Shown here one piece after another: positions 26,836 to 35,503 of a stretch of DNA of 64,000 nucleotides (its first letter is position 1; the number at the start of each line of letters is the position of its first letter). The stretch lies in NCBI GenBank assembly GCA_030537615.1, contig JAUNVP010000008.1, positions 49,219 to 113,218 on the forward strand, given 5' to 3'. Source of the stretch: Actinomycetaceae bacterium. GTDB taxonomy: Bacteria > Actinomycetota > Actinomycetes > Actinomycetales > Actinomycetaceae. Below the pieces are notes generated by a model. That model ran no database searches and was not told the origin of the DNA. It was given only the letters and a program-made list of their open reading frames with translations. A program made the position numbers and the translations under genes.

Positions 26836-27219
26836 CTAGTTCTTCGCCGGAGCGTTGACATCCTCGGGCAGAGCTTCGCGCGCGACCTTGACGAGTGCGG
26901 CAAAAGCCTGAGGATCGGATACCGCCAGTTCAGACAGCATGCGACGATCAACTTCGACACCGGCAAGGCCGAGGCCCTGGATGAAACGGTTGTAGGTCAT
27001 GCCATTTTCGCGGGCAGCAGCGTTAATACGCTGAATCCACAGACGACGGAAATCGCGCTTACGGGTGCGGCGATCTCGGTAGGAGTACACCATTGAGTGG
27101 GTAACTTGTTCTTTCGCCTTGCGGTAAAGGCGTGAGCGTTGCCCGCGGTATCCGGATGCGCGTTCGAGTACGACGCGACGCTTCTTCTGGGCGTTAACAG
27201 CCCTTTTCACACGTGCCAT
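26836..27219 (-). CDS. rplT: 50S ribosomal protein L20
   Basis: A 127-residue basic protein, [19 protein letters not shown], then [17 protein letters not shown] and [12 protein letters not shown]20 organises 23S rRNA early in 50S assembly, and in some bacteria represses its own operon by binding the infC leader. It ends the infC-rpmI-rplT unit. A good AGGAGACTTTC ribosome site precedes ATG. Confidence 0.98.
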   Translation of the reverse strand: MARVKRAVNAQKKRRVVLERASGYRGQRSRLYRKAKEQVTHSMVYSYRDRRTRKRDFRRLWIQRINAAARENGMTYNRFIQGLGLAGVEVDRRMLSELAVSDPQAFAALVKVAREALPEDVNAPAKN

Positions 27220-27252
27220 GAAAGTCTCCTGTCAAAAATTCAAATGCGGGTT

Positions 27253-27447
27253 TCACATACCCAGAAGGCGGCGAACGTTCTTCTGATCGGCCTTCGTAAC
27301 GGCCTCATCGCGAGAGAGACGGCGTGTACGCCGTGACGACTTATGCTCGAGGAGGTGGCGCTTGCCAGCTTTCTCTCGCATAATCTTGCCGCTTCCGGTC
27401 ACACGGAAACGTTTTTTGGCACCAGAGTGCGTCTTGTTCTTCGACAT
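27253..27447 (-). CDS. rpmI: 50S ribosomal protein L35
   Basis: A 64-residue very basic protein, [20 protein letters not shown] with [11 protein letters not shown], the L35 signature. It lies between infC and rplT, 39 bases after infC, as in nearly all bacteria. Confidence 0.98.
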   Translation of the reverse strand: MSKNKTHSGAKKRFRVTGSGKIMREKAGKRHLLEHKSSRRTRRLSRDEAVTKADQKNVRRLLGM

Positions 27448-27486
27448 GTTCCTGATCCTTAGTACTTGTCTTGCAGCGCCGCTGTG

Positions 27487-28104
27487 CTACAGGCCTTTGT
27501 TCCGGCTGTCCCGGGCGGTGCGCTCTGCCTGACGATCCCGTTTTGCGGCCCGTTCAGCTTCACGACGTTTGCGCTGCTCGTTCTTCGCTTCCGACTTCTT
27601 GCGAAGCGGAGCCAAGACCATTGTCATATTCCGGCCATCTTGACGCGGTGCGGATTCGACCGTCCCAAGTTCAATCACGTCCTCGGCAAGACGCTGAAGC
27701 AGTCGAATACCCATTTCTGGGCGGGACTGTTCACGTCCACGGAACATGATCATGACCTTAACTTTGTCACCACCGTTAAGGAAGCGCTCAACGTGCCCTT
27801 TTTTTGTTTCGTAATCGTGGTCGTCGATCTTGAGGCGGAATCGAATCTCCTTCAAGACCGTATTGGCCTGATTACGGCGCGCGTCGCGTGCTTTCTGGGC
27901 CGCTTCGTACTTGTACTTGCCGTAGTCCATTAGTTTGGCTACGGGTGGGCGCGCATTGGGGGCAACCTCAACGAGGTCGAGGCTGGCCTCTTCAGCTAAC
28001 CGGAGGGCATCCTCCACGCGGACAACCCCCACTTGTTCACCTTCAGGTCCCACAAGTCGTACTTCTGGGACACGAATTCGGTCATTGACGCGAGGCTCGT
28101 TGAT
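27487..28104 (-). CDS. infC: Translation initiation factor IF-3, with an AUC start codon
   Basis: Read from an ATC at 28104 the protein is 205 residues: an N-terminal domain with [20 protein letters not shown], the linker [11 protein letters not shown], a C-terminal 30S-binding domain ([17 protein letters not shown]), then a charged tail of about 30 residues. IF-3 prevents subunit re-association and proof-reads start codons. There is an in-frame TAG at 28114-28116, and between it and the N-terminal domain the only codon with a Shine-Dalgarno (AGGAG, 28111-28115, 6-base spacing) is ATC. The first in-frame ATG/GTG/TTG (GTG 28053) would delete the conserved IRVPEVRLV strand. A non-AUG start allows IF-3 to repress itself. 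Confidence 0.93.
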   Translation of the reverse strand: MNEPRVNDRIRVPEVRLVGPEGEQVGVVRVEDALRLAEEASLDLVEVAPNARPPVAKLMDYGKYKYEAAQKARDARRNQANTVLKEIRFRLKIDDHDYETKKGHVERFLNGGDKVKVMIMFRGREQSRPEMGIRLLQRLAEDVIELGTVESAPRQDGRNMTMVLAPLRKKSEAKNEQRKRREAERAAKRDRQAERTARDSRNKGL

Positions 28105-28146
28105 GAGCAGCTCCTAACTCTCGTAACTGTGTTTTGACACGAAGAA

Positions 28147-28174
28147 GGCCTTCGCGCCAATGCACGCGAAGGCC
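28147..28174 (-). terminator. Terminator-like attenuator hairpin in the infC leader
   Basis: In the minus-strand transcript GGCCTTCGCG and CGCGAAGGCC form a perfect 10-base-pair stem around an 8-base loop, followed by TTCTTCG. It lies 43-70 bases upstream of the infC start, in an untranslated leader, where infC-rpmI-rplT operons of other bacteria are controlled by attenuation or by L20. Regulation is inferred; the hairpin is seen. Confidence 0.65.
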
Positions 28175-28183
28175 CACCAATTC

Positions 28184-28298
28184 AGGCAACATCTGTTGCC
28201 GTGAACCCGGTTCCCGTGGCCTCAATCGGGTTACCCAGCGATGCTGGTCGGAACCAAGGTGGGATTTCTCCGCTTGCATGTTCGAAGCCGGTGGCTTC
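28184..28298 (-). ncRNA. Structured 5' leader of infC-rpmI-rplT
   Basis: Upstream of the terminator-like hairpin the leader contains GGCAAC-AGAT-GTTGCC (28185-28200) and GAAGCC-ACC-GGCTTC (28284-28298), plus a shorter GAACC/GGTTC pair between them. Together with the attenuator this makes an RNA of about 220 bases with no open reading frame that I credit. It could be an L20- or IF3-responsive leader. No match to a named riboswitch class is claimed. Confidence 0.45.
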
Positions 28299-28333
28299 AA
28301 ATTGTCGAGTTTCACCTCGAACAGACGTGTCTA

Positions 28334-28362
28334 ACTGTATCAAAACCGGGTTGTTTTCCCAA
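28334..28362 (-). promoter_or_regulatory. Promoter of infC-rpmI-rplT
   Basis: On the minus strand TTGGGA (28357-28362) and TACAGT (28334-28339) are 17 bases apart. A start about 7 bases later gives a leader of roughly 220 bases, containing all the hairpins described, before the ATC start. It lies just outside the stop of the SseB-family gene. Confidence 0.6.
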
Positions 28363-28400
28363 CGAGGCCTTTTCCCTGCCACCTATGGAGTTGCCCACAG

Positions 28401-29090
28401 TTACGCGATATGAGCGGGAACTGGTCTGAACTCAACGCGTTCACACGCGGTTTCCAGACGGGCTTCTCGACTCATGTCGCGGATTGCTTCGCCGACCTTT
28501 CCACGGTCGCGCAGTCCTGCTTCTGTAACTCCGACGAGAATAACCTGAGTTTCGGTCGGGCTCGGGAGTAGCGACACGTAGGCAACGGCACGATTGAGGT
28601 GCCGGTTGAGAATCTCCGAAAGTTCACGATCCTGCCAGGGAGGTAACCACGTATCGCGGTGCGCGAGAGCAATAACAGCTGGTCGGGGCAGGCGAATTCC
28701 GGGGGCATCGGTAGTCGGGTTAACGATCAATCTGCCACCGGTTTCCGCCACGGCAATCATGGCTTGTTTGTCCGCCGGCATGGGAATGGGACGCGCCCGT
28801 CGATCCCACTGTTGCAGTGAGTGGACACTCGTAAAAGTTACGGTCGCGTCACCGTGTTCAGTGGCGGTACGTGACACAGTCGTCGTACACTCCCCTGCTG
28901 ATTCAACAAGAGCGGGAGCTATCACTCGTTCCGTTTCAAGTGCCTTGACGAGTGCAACGAGTTGGTTGGTCGCATCGTTGAGACTGAGCGCGGCTTCAGT
29001 CAATGGCAGTAACTCCCCGCAGTCACTCGTGTCGACAATCTTGCCGAGGCGGGCTTGTAGCGAGGCGAACGAGTGATGCTTATCGTCCAC
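28401..29090 (-). CDS. SseB-family protein
   Basis: A 229-residue protein of the SseB N-terminal-domain family. [39 protein letters not shown] and [10 protein letters not shown] match the actinobacterial versions found next to infC or hisA. The cellular role is not known. The GTG start at 29090 sits within the end of priA (11-base overlap), with GAGG six bases ahead. A longer in-frame reading to 29297 lies antisense-like within priA and has no support. It may be co-transcribed with the his genes. Confidence 0.75.
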   Translation of the reverse strand: MDDKHHSFASLQARLGKIVDTSDCGELLPLTEAALSLNDATNQLVALVKALETERVIAPALVESAGECTTTVSRTATEHGDATVTFTSVHSLQQWDRRARPIPMPADKQAMIAVAETGGRLIVNPTTDAPGIRLPRPAVIALAHRDTWLPPWQDRELSEILNRHLNRAVAYVSLLPSPTETQVILVGVTEAGLRDRGKVGEAIRDMSREARLETACERVEFRPVPAHIA

Positions 29091-29802
29091 TGGCGACCTC
29101 GAGGGCCTGAGGTAGCGTAAATGCTCCAGCATAGAGAGCCTTACCAACAATCGCACCTTCGACGCCCTCATCGACAAGTTCAACGAGCTGACGAATATCA
29201 TCGAGACTCGACACACCTCCGGAGGCAACGACCGGCGCATCAGTATGAGTGCACACGTCCCGAAGCAGTTCGAGGTTAGGGCCTTTGAGCGTGCCATCCT
29301 TTGTCACATCGGTGACGACATAGCGAGCGCAGCCGGCTTTATTCAGTCGCTCGAGGACCTCGAACAGGTTTCCTCCGTCTCGTGTCCAACCGCGAGCCGA
29401 CAGCGTATGACCGCGCACATCAAGGCCGACTGCAATCCGGTCTCCGAACTCAGCAATGGCCCGTTCGGTCCATTCGGGATCTTCCAGAGCTGCGGTCCCG
29501 AGGTTGACTCGGCGGGCACCTGCTTCGAGTGCTCGGCGAAGCGATTCGTCATCTCGGATGCCACCGGACATCTCAACATCGATTGAGACTGCCGACACGA
29601 TTTCTTTCAGTAGATCCGCGTTCGAGCCCCGCCCAAATGCTGCATCGAGATCGACCAGATGAATCCACTGGGCTCCTTGTTCTTCGAAACTCTGGGCCAC
29701 CTCAAGCGGATGCCCATAGGTGGTTTCTGTGCCCGCCTCTCCTTGGAAGAGACGAACAGCTCGCCCATCGACAACATCAACTGCTGGAAGAAGTTCTAGC
29801 AT
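29080..29802 (-). CDS. priA: PriA-type phosphoribosyl isomerase (HisA, possibly also TrpF activity)
   Basis: A 240-residue (beta/alpha)8 barrel: D9 ([10 protein letters not shown]) and the second catalytic aspartate in [12 protein letters not shown] (D169). [17 protein letters not shown] carries the R137-G-W139 pair that corresponds to R143/W145 of the actinobacterial dual-substrate enzyme PriA. It isomerises ProFAR in histidine synthesis and, in PriA, phosphoribosylanthranilate in tryptophan synthesis. No trpF is visible in this window, so the dual role is likely but unproven. Good AAAGGG site before ATG; it follows hisH by 17 bases. Confidence 0.92.
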   Translation of the reverse strand: MLELLPAVDVVDGRAVRLFQGEAGTETTYGHPLEVAQSFEEQGAQWIHLVDLDAAFGRGSNADLLKEIVSAVSIDVEMSGGIRDDESLRRALEAGARRVNLGTAALEDPEWTERAIAEFGDRIAVGLDVRGHTLSARGWTRDGGNLFEVLERLNKAGCARYVVTDVTKDGTLKGPNLELLRDVCTHTDAPVVASGGVSSLDDIRQLVELVDEGVEGAIVGKALYAGAFTLPQALEVASGR

Positions 29803-29819
29803 GACTACCCTTTCTGCGC

Positions 29820-30449
29820 CTACAGCGTGTGCGCCCAGTTTTCGAGAAGAACGAGTCCTGCTTCACCGGACTTTTCCGGGTGAAACTGCGTCGCGCTGAG
29901 CGGACCATTTTCAACAGCAGCGACAAAATCAACACCGTGATGCGCCCAGGTAACGAGTGGTTTTTTCAAAGGTCCATCCATCGAAGCGGTAGGATCATTC
30001 GTCACCGCGTAGGAGTGGACAAAGTAGAAGCGTTGATCTTCTACGCCTGCAAATAGTGTCGAAGCGTGGGGTGGCCGCACTTCGGACCATCCCATATGCG
30101 GGATCGTCTGCGCATCAAGTTCAATGACTTCCCCCGGCCACTGGCCCAGGCCTTCTGCCCCGTCGTGTTCGGTGGAGCGTTCGAACATTACTTGCAGTCC
30201 AACACAGATTCCCAGAACCGGCCGATTCGCAATTAACCGACGGTCAATAAGGGAGGGGCCTTGCACGGATTCCAATTGATGCATCACCGACGCAAATGCA
30301 CCAACACCGGGAACGACTAAGCCATCGGCCTCAAGCACGGTGGTGACATCGGCCGTCAAATCAACACGGAGACCAACGTGCTCCAGCGCTCGCACAGCAG
30401 AGCGCACATTTCCCGATCCGTAGTTCAATACAGCAACGTGTTTTTTCAT
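29820..30449 (-). CDS. hisH: Imidazole glycerol phosphate synthase, glutaminase subunit
   Basis: A 209-residue class I glutamine amidotransferase with the nucleophile C82 in [11 protein letters not shown] and the H190/E192 pair in TQFHPEKSG; the oxyanion segment PGVGAF is near residue 47. It supplies ammonia to HisF. No hisF is found in the window, so its partner is encoded elsewhere. It lies between an unknown gene and priA, with AGGAAAG ahead of ATG. Confidence 0.96.
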   Translation of the reverse strand: MKKHVAVLNYGSGNVRSAVRALEHVGLRVDLTADVTTVLEADGLVVPGVGAFASVMHQLESVQGPSLIDRRLIANRPVLGICVGLQVMFERSTEHDGAEGLGQWPGEVIELDAQTIPHMGWSEVRPPHASTLFAGVEDQRFYFVHSYAVTNDPTASMDGPLKKPLVTWAHHGVDFVAAVENGPLSATQFHPEKSGEAGLVLLENWAHTL

Positions 30450-30452
30450 GCG

Positions 30453-31118
30453 TTACTTTCCTGGTCGCATGGGTCGTTCGCGTCCGGTCGGCCCGGGAGG
30501 GTTGTTCTGGGGCGCGATAGCATCCGGTAGCTCGGATGGGTGTGTCCGGCCAAGGAGCAGATCTTCGGCACGCGAATCCATCCAGTTAACGAGTAACCCG
30601 GCAGGAATCGAATCTTCGGGAGCTCCGTTTACATACCGACGAGCAATCACATCTCCTTGGATGACATCGTCCTGTTCGGTGAGGGACGAAGCAATGGCGA
30701 CAGCTCCGAATCGAGACAAGCGTGACATCACTCGAGCGTAGGCATCGCACTCTTCGGGCATCGGGCGTTCTTCGCCGAGAAGCGCCTCAAACTGAGAGCT
30801 ATCGTCCTCGGTGCTTTCGAACCAGAGCGCAACCTGCCCGGCGATTGGAACGACCCATCGCGACACTCCGTAAAGTCCAAGAATACTACTGACTGCCTCT
30901 GCCGAAGCAAGTGGAGCGAGGACGAGGCAGACCGAGTGTTTACCTCCGGGAAGATGCAGATGCTCGTCTTCAGGGGCATCGAGATCGATCTCTTGCCCGA
31001 CCTCCTCACCCGCTATCAGCGATTCAGATTCATCCGCTATATCACTGGCGGACGGCACCGAACTGTCGCTATCGAAGCCGGCAATCAGCTTGTCAAATTC
31101 GTCATCGATATCGCTCAC
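30453..31118 (-). CDS. Uncharacterised protein encoded within the his operon
   Basis: A 221-residue protein that I do not recognise. Residues 1-55 are highly acidic and serine-rich; 56-160 look like a folded domain ([39 protein letters not shown]); the C-terminus is proline/arginine-rich. There are no membrane segments or catalytic motifs. GTG start overlapping the hisB stop (GTGA), and hisH follows 3 bases after its stop, so it is firmly embedded in the operon. A similar small gene between hisB and hisH occurs in some actinobacteria from memory, without known function. Confidence 0.7.
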   Translation of the reverse strand: MSDIDDEFDKLIAGFDSDSSVPSASDIADESESLIAGEEVGQEIDLDAPEDEHLHLPGGKHSVCLVLAPLASAEAVSSILGLYGVSRWVVPIAGQVALWFESTEDDSSQFEALLGEERPMPEECDAYARVMSRLSRFGAVAIASSLTEQDDVIQGDVIARRYVNGAPEDSIPAGLLVNWMDSRAEDLLLGRTHPSELPDAIAPQNNPPGPTGRERPMRPGK

Positions 31119-31723
31119 AGCGCACCTTTGGTTGACGGGATCTCATCGTGGCGAGGATCTTTTTCGACCGCGGCACGTAGGGCACGAGCGAGCGCCTTAA
31201 ACTGTGCTTCAACAATATGGTGCGGGTCTCTCCCGCGGATAACATCGACATGGAGACAAATTCCCGAGTTGTAGGTCAGCGATTCAAATACGTGGCGCGT
31301 CATCGACCCGGTGAAGTGACCTCCGATCAAATGATATTCCTGGCCTTCCGGCTCCCCACTGTGGACGATGTATGGTCGGCCCGCCACATCGACGACCGCG
31401 CGGGCGAGTGCTTCATCCAGGGGGACAGTCGCGTCTCCGTATCGACGGATCCCCTTTTTGTCTCCCAGTGCTTCCTTCAGCGCTTGGCCAATGCAAATGG
31501 CCGTGTCTTCGACGGTGTGGTGGACATCGACCTCAATATCACCTTTCGCGCGGATTCTGAGATCGATGAGAGAGTGCTTCCCCAAGGCCGTAAGCATATG
31601 GTCGTAAAAGGGTACGCCCGTATCAATGTCAGTTTGCCCCGTCCCATCGAGGTTAAGCTCAACGTGGATTGTTGACTCCGACGTTGCGCGACTGATGGTC
31701 GCCTTTCTCGGTGCATTAGTCAT
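31115..31723 (-). CDS. hisB: Imidazoleglycerol-phosphate dehydratase
   Basis: A 202-residue enzyme with the two metal-binding repeats: FYDHML and [11 protein letters not shown] near the N-terminal half, then [13 protein letters not shown] and [17 protein letters not shown]. It is the monofunctional IGPD form without a phosphatase domain. It dehydrates IGP in histidine synthesis. ATG at 31723 overlaps the hisC stop by 8 bases. Confidence 0.97.
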   Translation of the reverse strand: MTNAPRKATISRATSESTIHVELNLDGTGQTDIDTGVPFYDHMLTALGKHSLIDLRIRAKGDIEVDVHHTVEDTAICIGQALKEALGDKKGIRRYGDATVPLDEALARAVVDVAGRPYIVHSGEPEGQEYHLIGGHFTGSMTRHVFESLTYNSGICLHVDVIRGRDPHHIVEAQFKALARALRAAVEKDPRHDEIPSTKGAL

Positions 31724-32834
31724 TGGTCACTACCTCCTTGAGGGCGGTGCGGAACGCCTCATCTTCCTCATCTGTTCCTACACTAACGCGAAGCCAACCC
31801 TCGGGGCCGACTACTCGTATGAGTATTCCACGCTTGAGTAGCTCATCAAACACCCGTTGGCGATCATTAAATCGTCCAAACAGCACGAAATTCGCATCCG
31901 ATGGTGCGGCTTTGAATCCTTCTGTTCGTAACCATTCAACCAGTGAGTCGCGAGTCGAACGCACGTGCGCGACCTGGCTCATCAATTCGTCGGCGTGTGA
32001 CAACGCTGCCAGAGCAGCTGCCTGCGTAATCGCCGACAGGTGATACGGCAATCGAACCTTCATGACATCGGCTATGACTTCGTGCGAGGCCGCCAGATAG
32101 CCCAGGCGCAATCCCGCAGCACCGAATGCCTTCGACATGGTACGAGTAACAACGAGGTGGTCGTAGTCATCGAGTAGGGACAGTGCCGATGGCGTTCCTT
32201 CCCTCCTAAACTCGCCGTATGCCTCATCGACGACGAATACGGTCGCCGTTTGCTCTCCGTCAATGACTGGCCCGGTGGTCCGGGTGAGCTGTGCGACCTG
32301 CCGTATTTCCTCGATGGTCAGGGCCGTTCCCGTGGGGTTATTCGGCGACGTGAGAACCAGGACGGATGGTCTTACCTTGGTGACGAGCGCTCGCACGTGG
32401 TCTAAATCGAGTGTGAAATCATCCTTACGGTGTCCGGCCACCCACTGAGTACCCGTGTCTCGTGCGTATTCGTGGTACATCGAGTAGGTCGGAGCGAACG
32501 ACATCAACGTGCGGCCGTGTCCACCGTAGGCCTGCAGGATATGAAGCATGACTTCGTTCGATCCGTTTGCCGCCCAGATCCGCTGCGGTTCAATCCGTAC
32601 GTTCGATTCGCGAGCGAGATAGTCCGCCAATGTTGAACGCAGTGTCATCGCGTCGCGGTCGGGATACCGATTGAGCCCCGTAGCCGCGCGTCGAACGGCT
32701 TGCGCGATATCATCGACGACAGCAGCAGACGGCGCGTATGGGTTTTCGTTGACGTTGAGGCAGATCGGCACATCGAGTTGAGGCGCGCCGTACGGTTCAA
32801 CCGCGCGCAGTTCTGGGCGAAGCGGAAGAGTCAT
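31716..32834 (-). CDS. hisC: Histidinol-phosphate aminotransferase
   Basis: A 372-residue class I/II aminotransferase: NENPY near residue 29, [23 protein letters not shown], and the PLP lysine in [17 protein letters not shown]. It converts imidazole-acetol phosphate to histidinol phosphate. AAAGGA precedes the ATG. It lies 24 bases after the symporter gene and overlaps hisB. Confidence 0.97.
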   Translation of the reverse strand: MTLPLRPELRAVEPYGAPQLDVPICLNVNENPYAPSAAVVDDIAQAVRRAATGLNRYPDRDAMTLRSTLADYLARESNVRIEPQRIWAANGSNEVMLHILQAYGGHGRTLMSFAPTYSMYHEYARDTGTQWVAGHRKDDFTLDLDHVRALVTKVRPSVLVLTSPNNPTGTALTIEEIRQVAQLTRTTGPVIDGEQTATVFVVDEAYGEFRREGTPSALSLLDDYDHLVVTRTMSKAFGAAGLRLGYLAASHEVIADVMKVRLPYHLSAITQAAALAALSHADELMSQVAHVRSTRDSLVEWLRTEGFKAAPSDANFVLFGRFNDRQRVFDELLKRGILIRVVGPEGWLRVSVGTDEEDEAFRTALKEVVTND

Positions 32835-32858
32835 ATCGTCCTTTTCTGAGTTGGGTGG

Positions 32859-34109
32859 CTACTGTAAGGCTGTCGGTTTAGCAGCTTCCTGTGCGGAGGA
32901 TTCAGCATGAGCAATCCTCCCTCGAGTCACCTTATCGATAATCATCGCAATGGCGCCATCACCGGTCACGTTCGTTGCGGTACCGAATGAGTCAAGGGCA
33001 ATATAGATTGCGAACATGAGACCAACCTGGGTCTCATTGAAGCCAAGCATCGTCGACAGGAGACCTGCGGCGGCCGCAATTGCACCGCCGGGAACACCGG
33101 GAGCTGCGATCATCATGATGCCAAGCATGAAGATAAAGGGCGCGTAAGTCGGCAGGGACATGTCGCCACCGGACAGGAAGATAATGGCGAGGGAGAAGCC
33201 AACGATTTTAATGGTTGATCCCGATAGGTGGATCGTTGCGCACAGTGGCACCGTGAAAGCTGATACGGGTTTCGACACCCCGTTGCGTTCGGTACAGATC
33301 AGGGTGACCGGAATAGTCGCCGCCGAGGAAGAGGTCCCCAGAGCCGTCAGGTAGGCATCTTTCATATTCCACAGCGCGACGAAGGGATTCTTGGACGCGA
33401 ATGCCCCCGCTACCACGAACTCAAAAATGAGATAGATGATGGTAAGTGAGAACGTCATAACGACCACGACGAGGAAAGTGCCGACGACTCGTGCCACGTC
33501 ACCGCTCATCGTGAGATTGAGGAAAATACCGAAAATGTGGATGGGAAGGAGAGGAATAAGAATTCTCTCGACCATCGCGACGATAATGACGCGGAATTCT
33601 TTGAAGCCGCGGCTGACCACCGTGCCTTCCACGAGCGATAGACCAAGTCCCAAAATGAAAGCGAGGACGAGTGCCGTCATCACTCCCATAAGCGGTTCGA
33701 TAACGATGGTCAGCGAATCACCACCACCCGAATTCGACATGGAGAAGAACGGGGTGAGCTCGGGATGGTCGACAGCCTGAATTTCCTTCGTCGTATGTCC
33801 GGCGAGGAAGCTGGGGAAAACAAACTGGCTGACTCCCCAGGTTGTAAATCCGGCGATCATTGTCGACAGATAGGCGATTCCCGCGGTCAGCGCAATCCAT
33901 TTGCCTGAACCCGATCCCAGATCGGCTATAGCCGGAGTCACGAGACCAATAATTATCAGTGGAATAACGAAACCAAGGAAGGTTCCGAAGATCGTGTTGA
34001 AGGTGAAGAATGCACGCGCGATGACCAGCGGCATGAATGGTCCGGAGACGATAGCAAGGACGATAGCGAGGAGAACCCACGCGAATAGAGGAATTTTCTT
34101 AAAGGTCAC
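32859..34109 (-). CDS. Dicarboxylate/amino acid:cation symporter inside the his operon
   Basis: A 416-residue transporter of the glutamate/dicarboxylate (DAACS) family with eight or so hydrophobic helices. It has the serine-rich hairpin TSSSAATIPVTL, DSFGTATNVTGDG (the NxxGD substrate/cation motif) and a glycine-rich HP2 region (APGVPGGAIAAAAG). Substrate is not predictable; acidic or neutral amino acids or dicarboxylates are usual. A GTG at 34109 was chosen because a longer reading would overlap hisD and adds a non-family tail. Its position between hisD and hisC, 25 and 24 bases from each, suggests joint regulation with histidine synthesis. Confidence 0.88.
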   Translation of the reverse strand: MTFKKIPLFAWVLLAIVLAIVSGPFMPLVIARAFFTFNTIFGTFLGFVIPLIIIGLVTPAIADLGSGSGKWIALTAGIAYLSTMIAGFTTWGVSQFVFPSFLAGHTTKEIQAVDHPELTPFFSMSNSGGGDSLTIVIEPLMGVMTALVLAFILGLGLSLVEGTVVSRGFKEFRVIIVAMVERILIPLLPIHIFGIFLNLTMSGDVARVVGTFLVVVVMTFSLTIIYLIFEFVVAGAFASKNPFVALWNMKDAYLTALGTSSSAATIPVTLICTERNGVSKPVSAFTVPLCATIHLSGSTIKIVGFSLAIIFLSGGDMSLPTYAPFIFMLGIMMIAAPGVPGGAIAAAAGLLSTMLGFNETQVGLMFAIYIALDSFGTATNVTGDGAIAMIIDKVTRGRIAHAESSAQEAAKPTALQ

Positions 34110-34134
34110 TGTGTTGTCCCTATCTGGGTTGTGG

Positions 34135-35445
34135 TTAGGTATGGCGTTCGCTAGCGGCTTCACCGTGCGCGGGGAGATCTTCAGCGTCAGCTAATGCAGC
34201 GAGAGGGGTAGCCAGTTGCGAGAGTGCATCAGCACTGTATTCGATTTCTTGCACGGACTTGATGAAAGCATGGACATTGAGTCCGGCCGCATATCGTGCG
34301 GTGCCACCGGTGGGGAGAACGTGGTTCGACCCAGCGATATAGTCACCGAGTGGTACTGGAGAGAATGGGCCGACAAAGATGGCTCCCGCATTGGTGATGC
34401 GTCGAGCATCACGTGCGGCATTTTCGGTCTGGATTTCTAGATGTTCCGCGGCAAAAGCGTTGGCGACGTCAATCGATTGATTGAGATCGCGGGTGAGAAC
34501 AATGCCGGATTGCGGCCCAGTCAATGCCTGTCGGATACGCTCAGAGTGCCGAGTGTCGGGAACCATGCGATCAATCTCAGCATTGACATTCTCAGCTAGC
34601 TCTACTGAATCGGTAATAAGCACGGATGCCGCCGCAGGATCATGCTCGGCTTGGGAAATGAGGTCGCGAGCAACATATCGGGCGCTCGCCTGTTGGTCGG
34701 CCACGACGGCAATCTCTGTCGTCCCTGCCTCAGCATCAATGCCGCACAGTGATTGAACGGCTCGTTTAGCGGCCGCGACGAAAATATTTCCCGGTCCGGT
34801 CACGACATCAACGCGGACGCACTCGTCGTCCCCATCGACAAAACCGTACGCGAATCCTGCAATCGCCTGCGCGCCGCCCATCGCCCACACTTCCTCAACC
34901 CCCAGTAATGCACAGGCAGCGAGAATGGTTGGGTGCGGATAGTTGTCGAATTCTTTTTGCGGTGGTGAGGCGATGGCAATTTCCTTAACCCCCGCGACCT
35001 GGGCGGCAACAACGTTCATCACCACCGAGGAGGGATAGACAGCCAGTCCTCCCGGAACGTACAGGCCGACGCGGGCAACGGGGATCCAGCGTTGTCGTAC
35101 AAATCCCCCGGGAATAATCTCCGTCTCTTTTTCCTGTGGAAGCTGCGCCTGGTGACCGCGTCGATTGTGGTCGATAGCGATCTCAAGCGCGGTACGCACG
35201 TCCGCATCAAGCTCATCGAGCGATCGGTTCATAATCTCCTGCGGAACACGCAACCGTTCGGGTTCGCATCCATCGAAATTACGTGTCCAGTGTCGGACAG
35301 CTTTGCCACCCTGATCAGCGACATCGTCAATAATGGGACGAACCTGCGTGAGCGCGGCTTCGACATCCATCGAGGCACGAGGAAGCGCGTCTGCCAGTTC
35401 ACGGGCTGTGAGATTGCGTTCGGAGAGATCTAGGATACTGAGCAT
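34135..35445 (-). CDS. hisD: Histidinol dehydrogenase
   Basis: A 436-residue NAD- and zinc-dependent enzyme. It has the signatures VGLYVPGG, VVTGPGNIFVAAAKR, GTTEIAVVAD, SQAEHDP, FAAEHLEIQ (catalytic E-H pair), AGSNHVLPT and GLNVHAFIKSV. It oxidises L-histidinol to histidine in two steps. First gene of the his operon. No Shine-Dalgarno lies ahead of ATG; TAGACT is exactly six bases upstream, so the operon message is probably leaderless. Confidence 0.97.
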   Translation of the reverse strand: MLSILDLSERNLTARELADALPRASMDVEAALTQVRPIIDDVADQGGKAVRHWTRNFDGCEPERLRVPQEIMNRSLDELDADVRTALEIAIDHNRRGHQAQLPQEKETEIIPGGFVRQRWIPVARVGLYVPGGLAVYPSSVVMNVVAAQVAGVKEIAIASPPQKEFDNYPHPTILAACALLGVEEVWAMGGAQAIAGFAYGFVDGDDECVRVDVVTGPGNIFVAAAKRAVQSLCGIDAEAGTTEIAVVADQQASARYVARDLISQAEHDPAAASVLITDSVELAENVNAEIDRMVPDTRHSERIRQALTGPQSGIVLTRDLNQSIDVANAFAAEHLEIQTENAARDARRITNAGAIFVGPFSPVPLGDYIAGSNHVLPTGGTARYAAGLNVHAFIKSVQEIEYSADALSQLATPLAALADAEDLPAHGEAASERHT

Positions 35446-35451
35446 ACGTCC

Positions 35452-35457
35452 AGTCTA
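35452..35457 (-). promoter_or_regulatory. Leaderless-type -10 element of hisD
   Basis: TAGACT, GGACGT, ATG on the minus strand: TAnnnT with a 6-base gap to the start codon. It implies that the his operon has no 5' leader, hence no room for a leader-peptide attenuator. Confidence 0.55.
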
Positions 35458-35503
35458 GTCATCCGATTCGGGTGGTTTGCAGATCGTTCTCACTGTGGAA
35501 CGA

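Noticed and set aside
27487..28053. IF-3 starting at GTG 28053
   Set aside because: This drops the conserved IRVPEVRL strand; a ribosome site with ATC 17 codons upstream explains the family N-terminus.
35446..35503. His leader peptide/attenuator ahead of hisD
   Set aside because: The gap has no short frame with a histidine run, and a TAnnnT hexamer six bases before hisD implies no leader.
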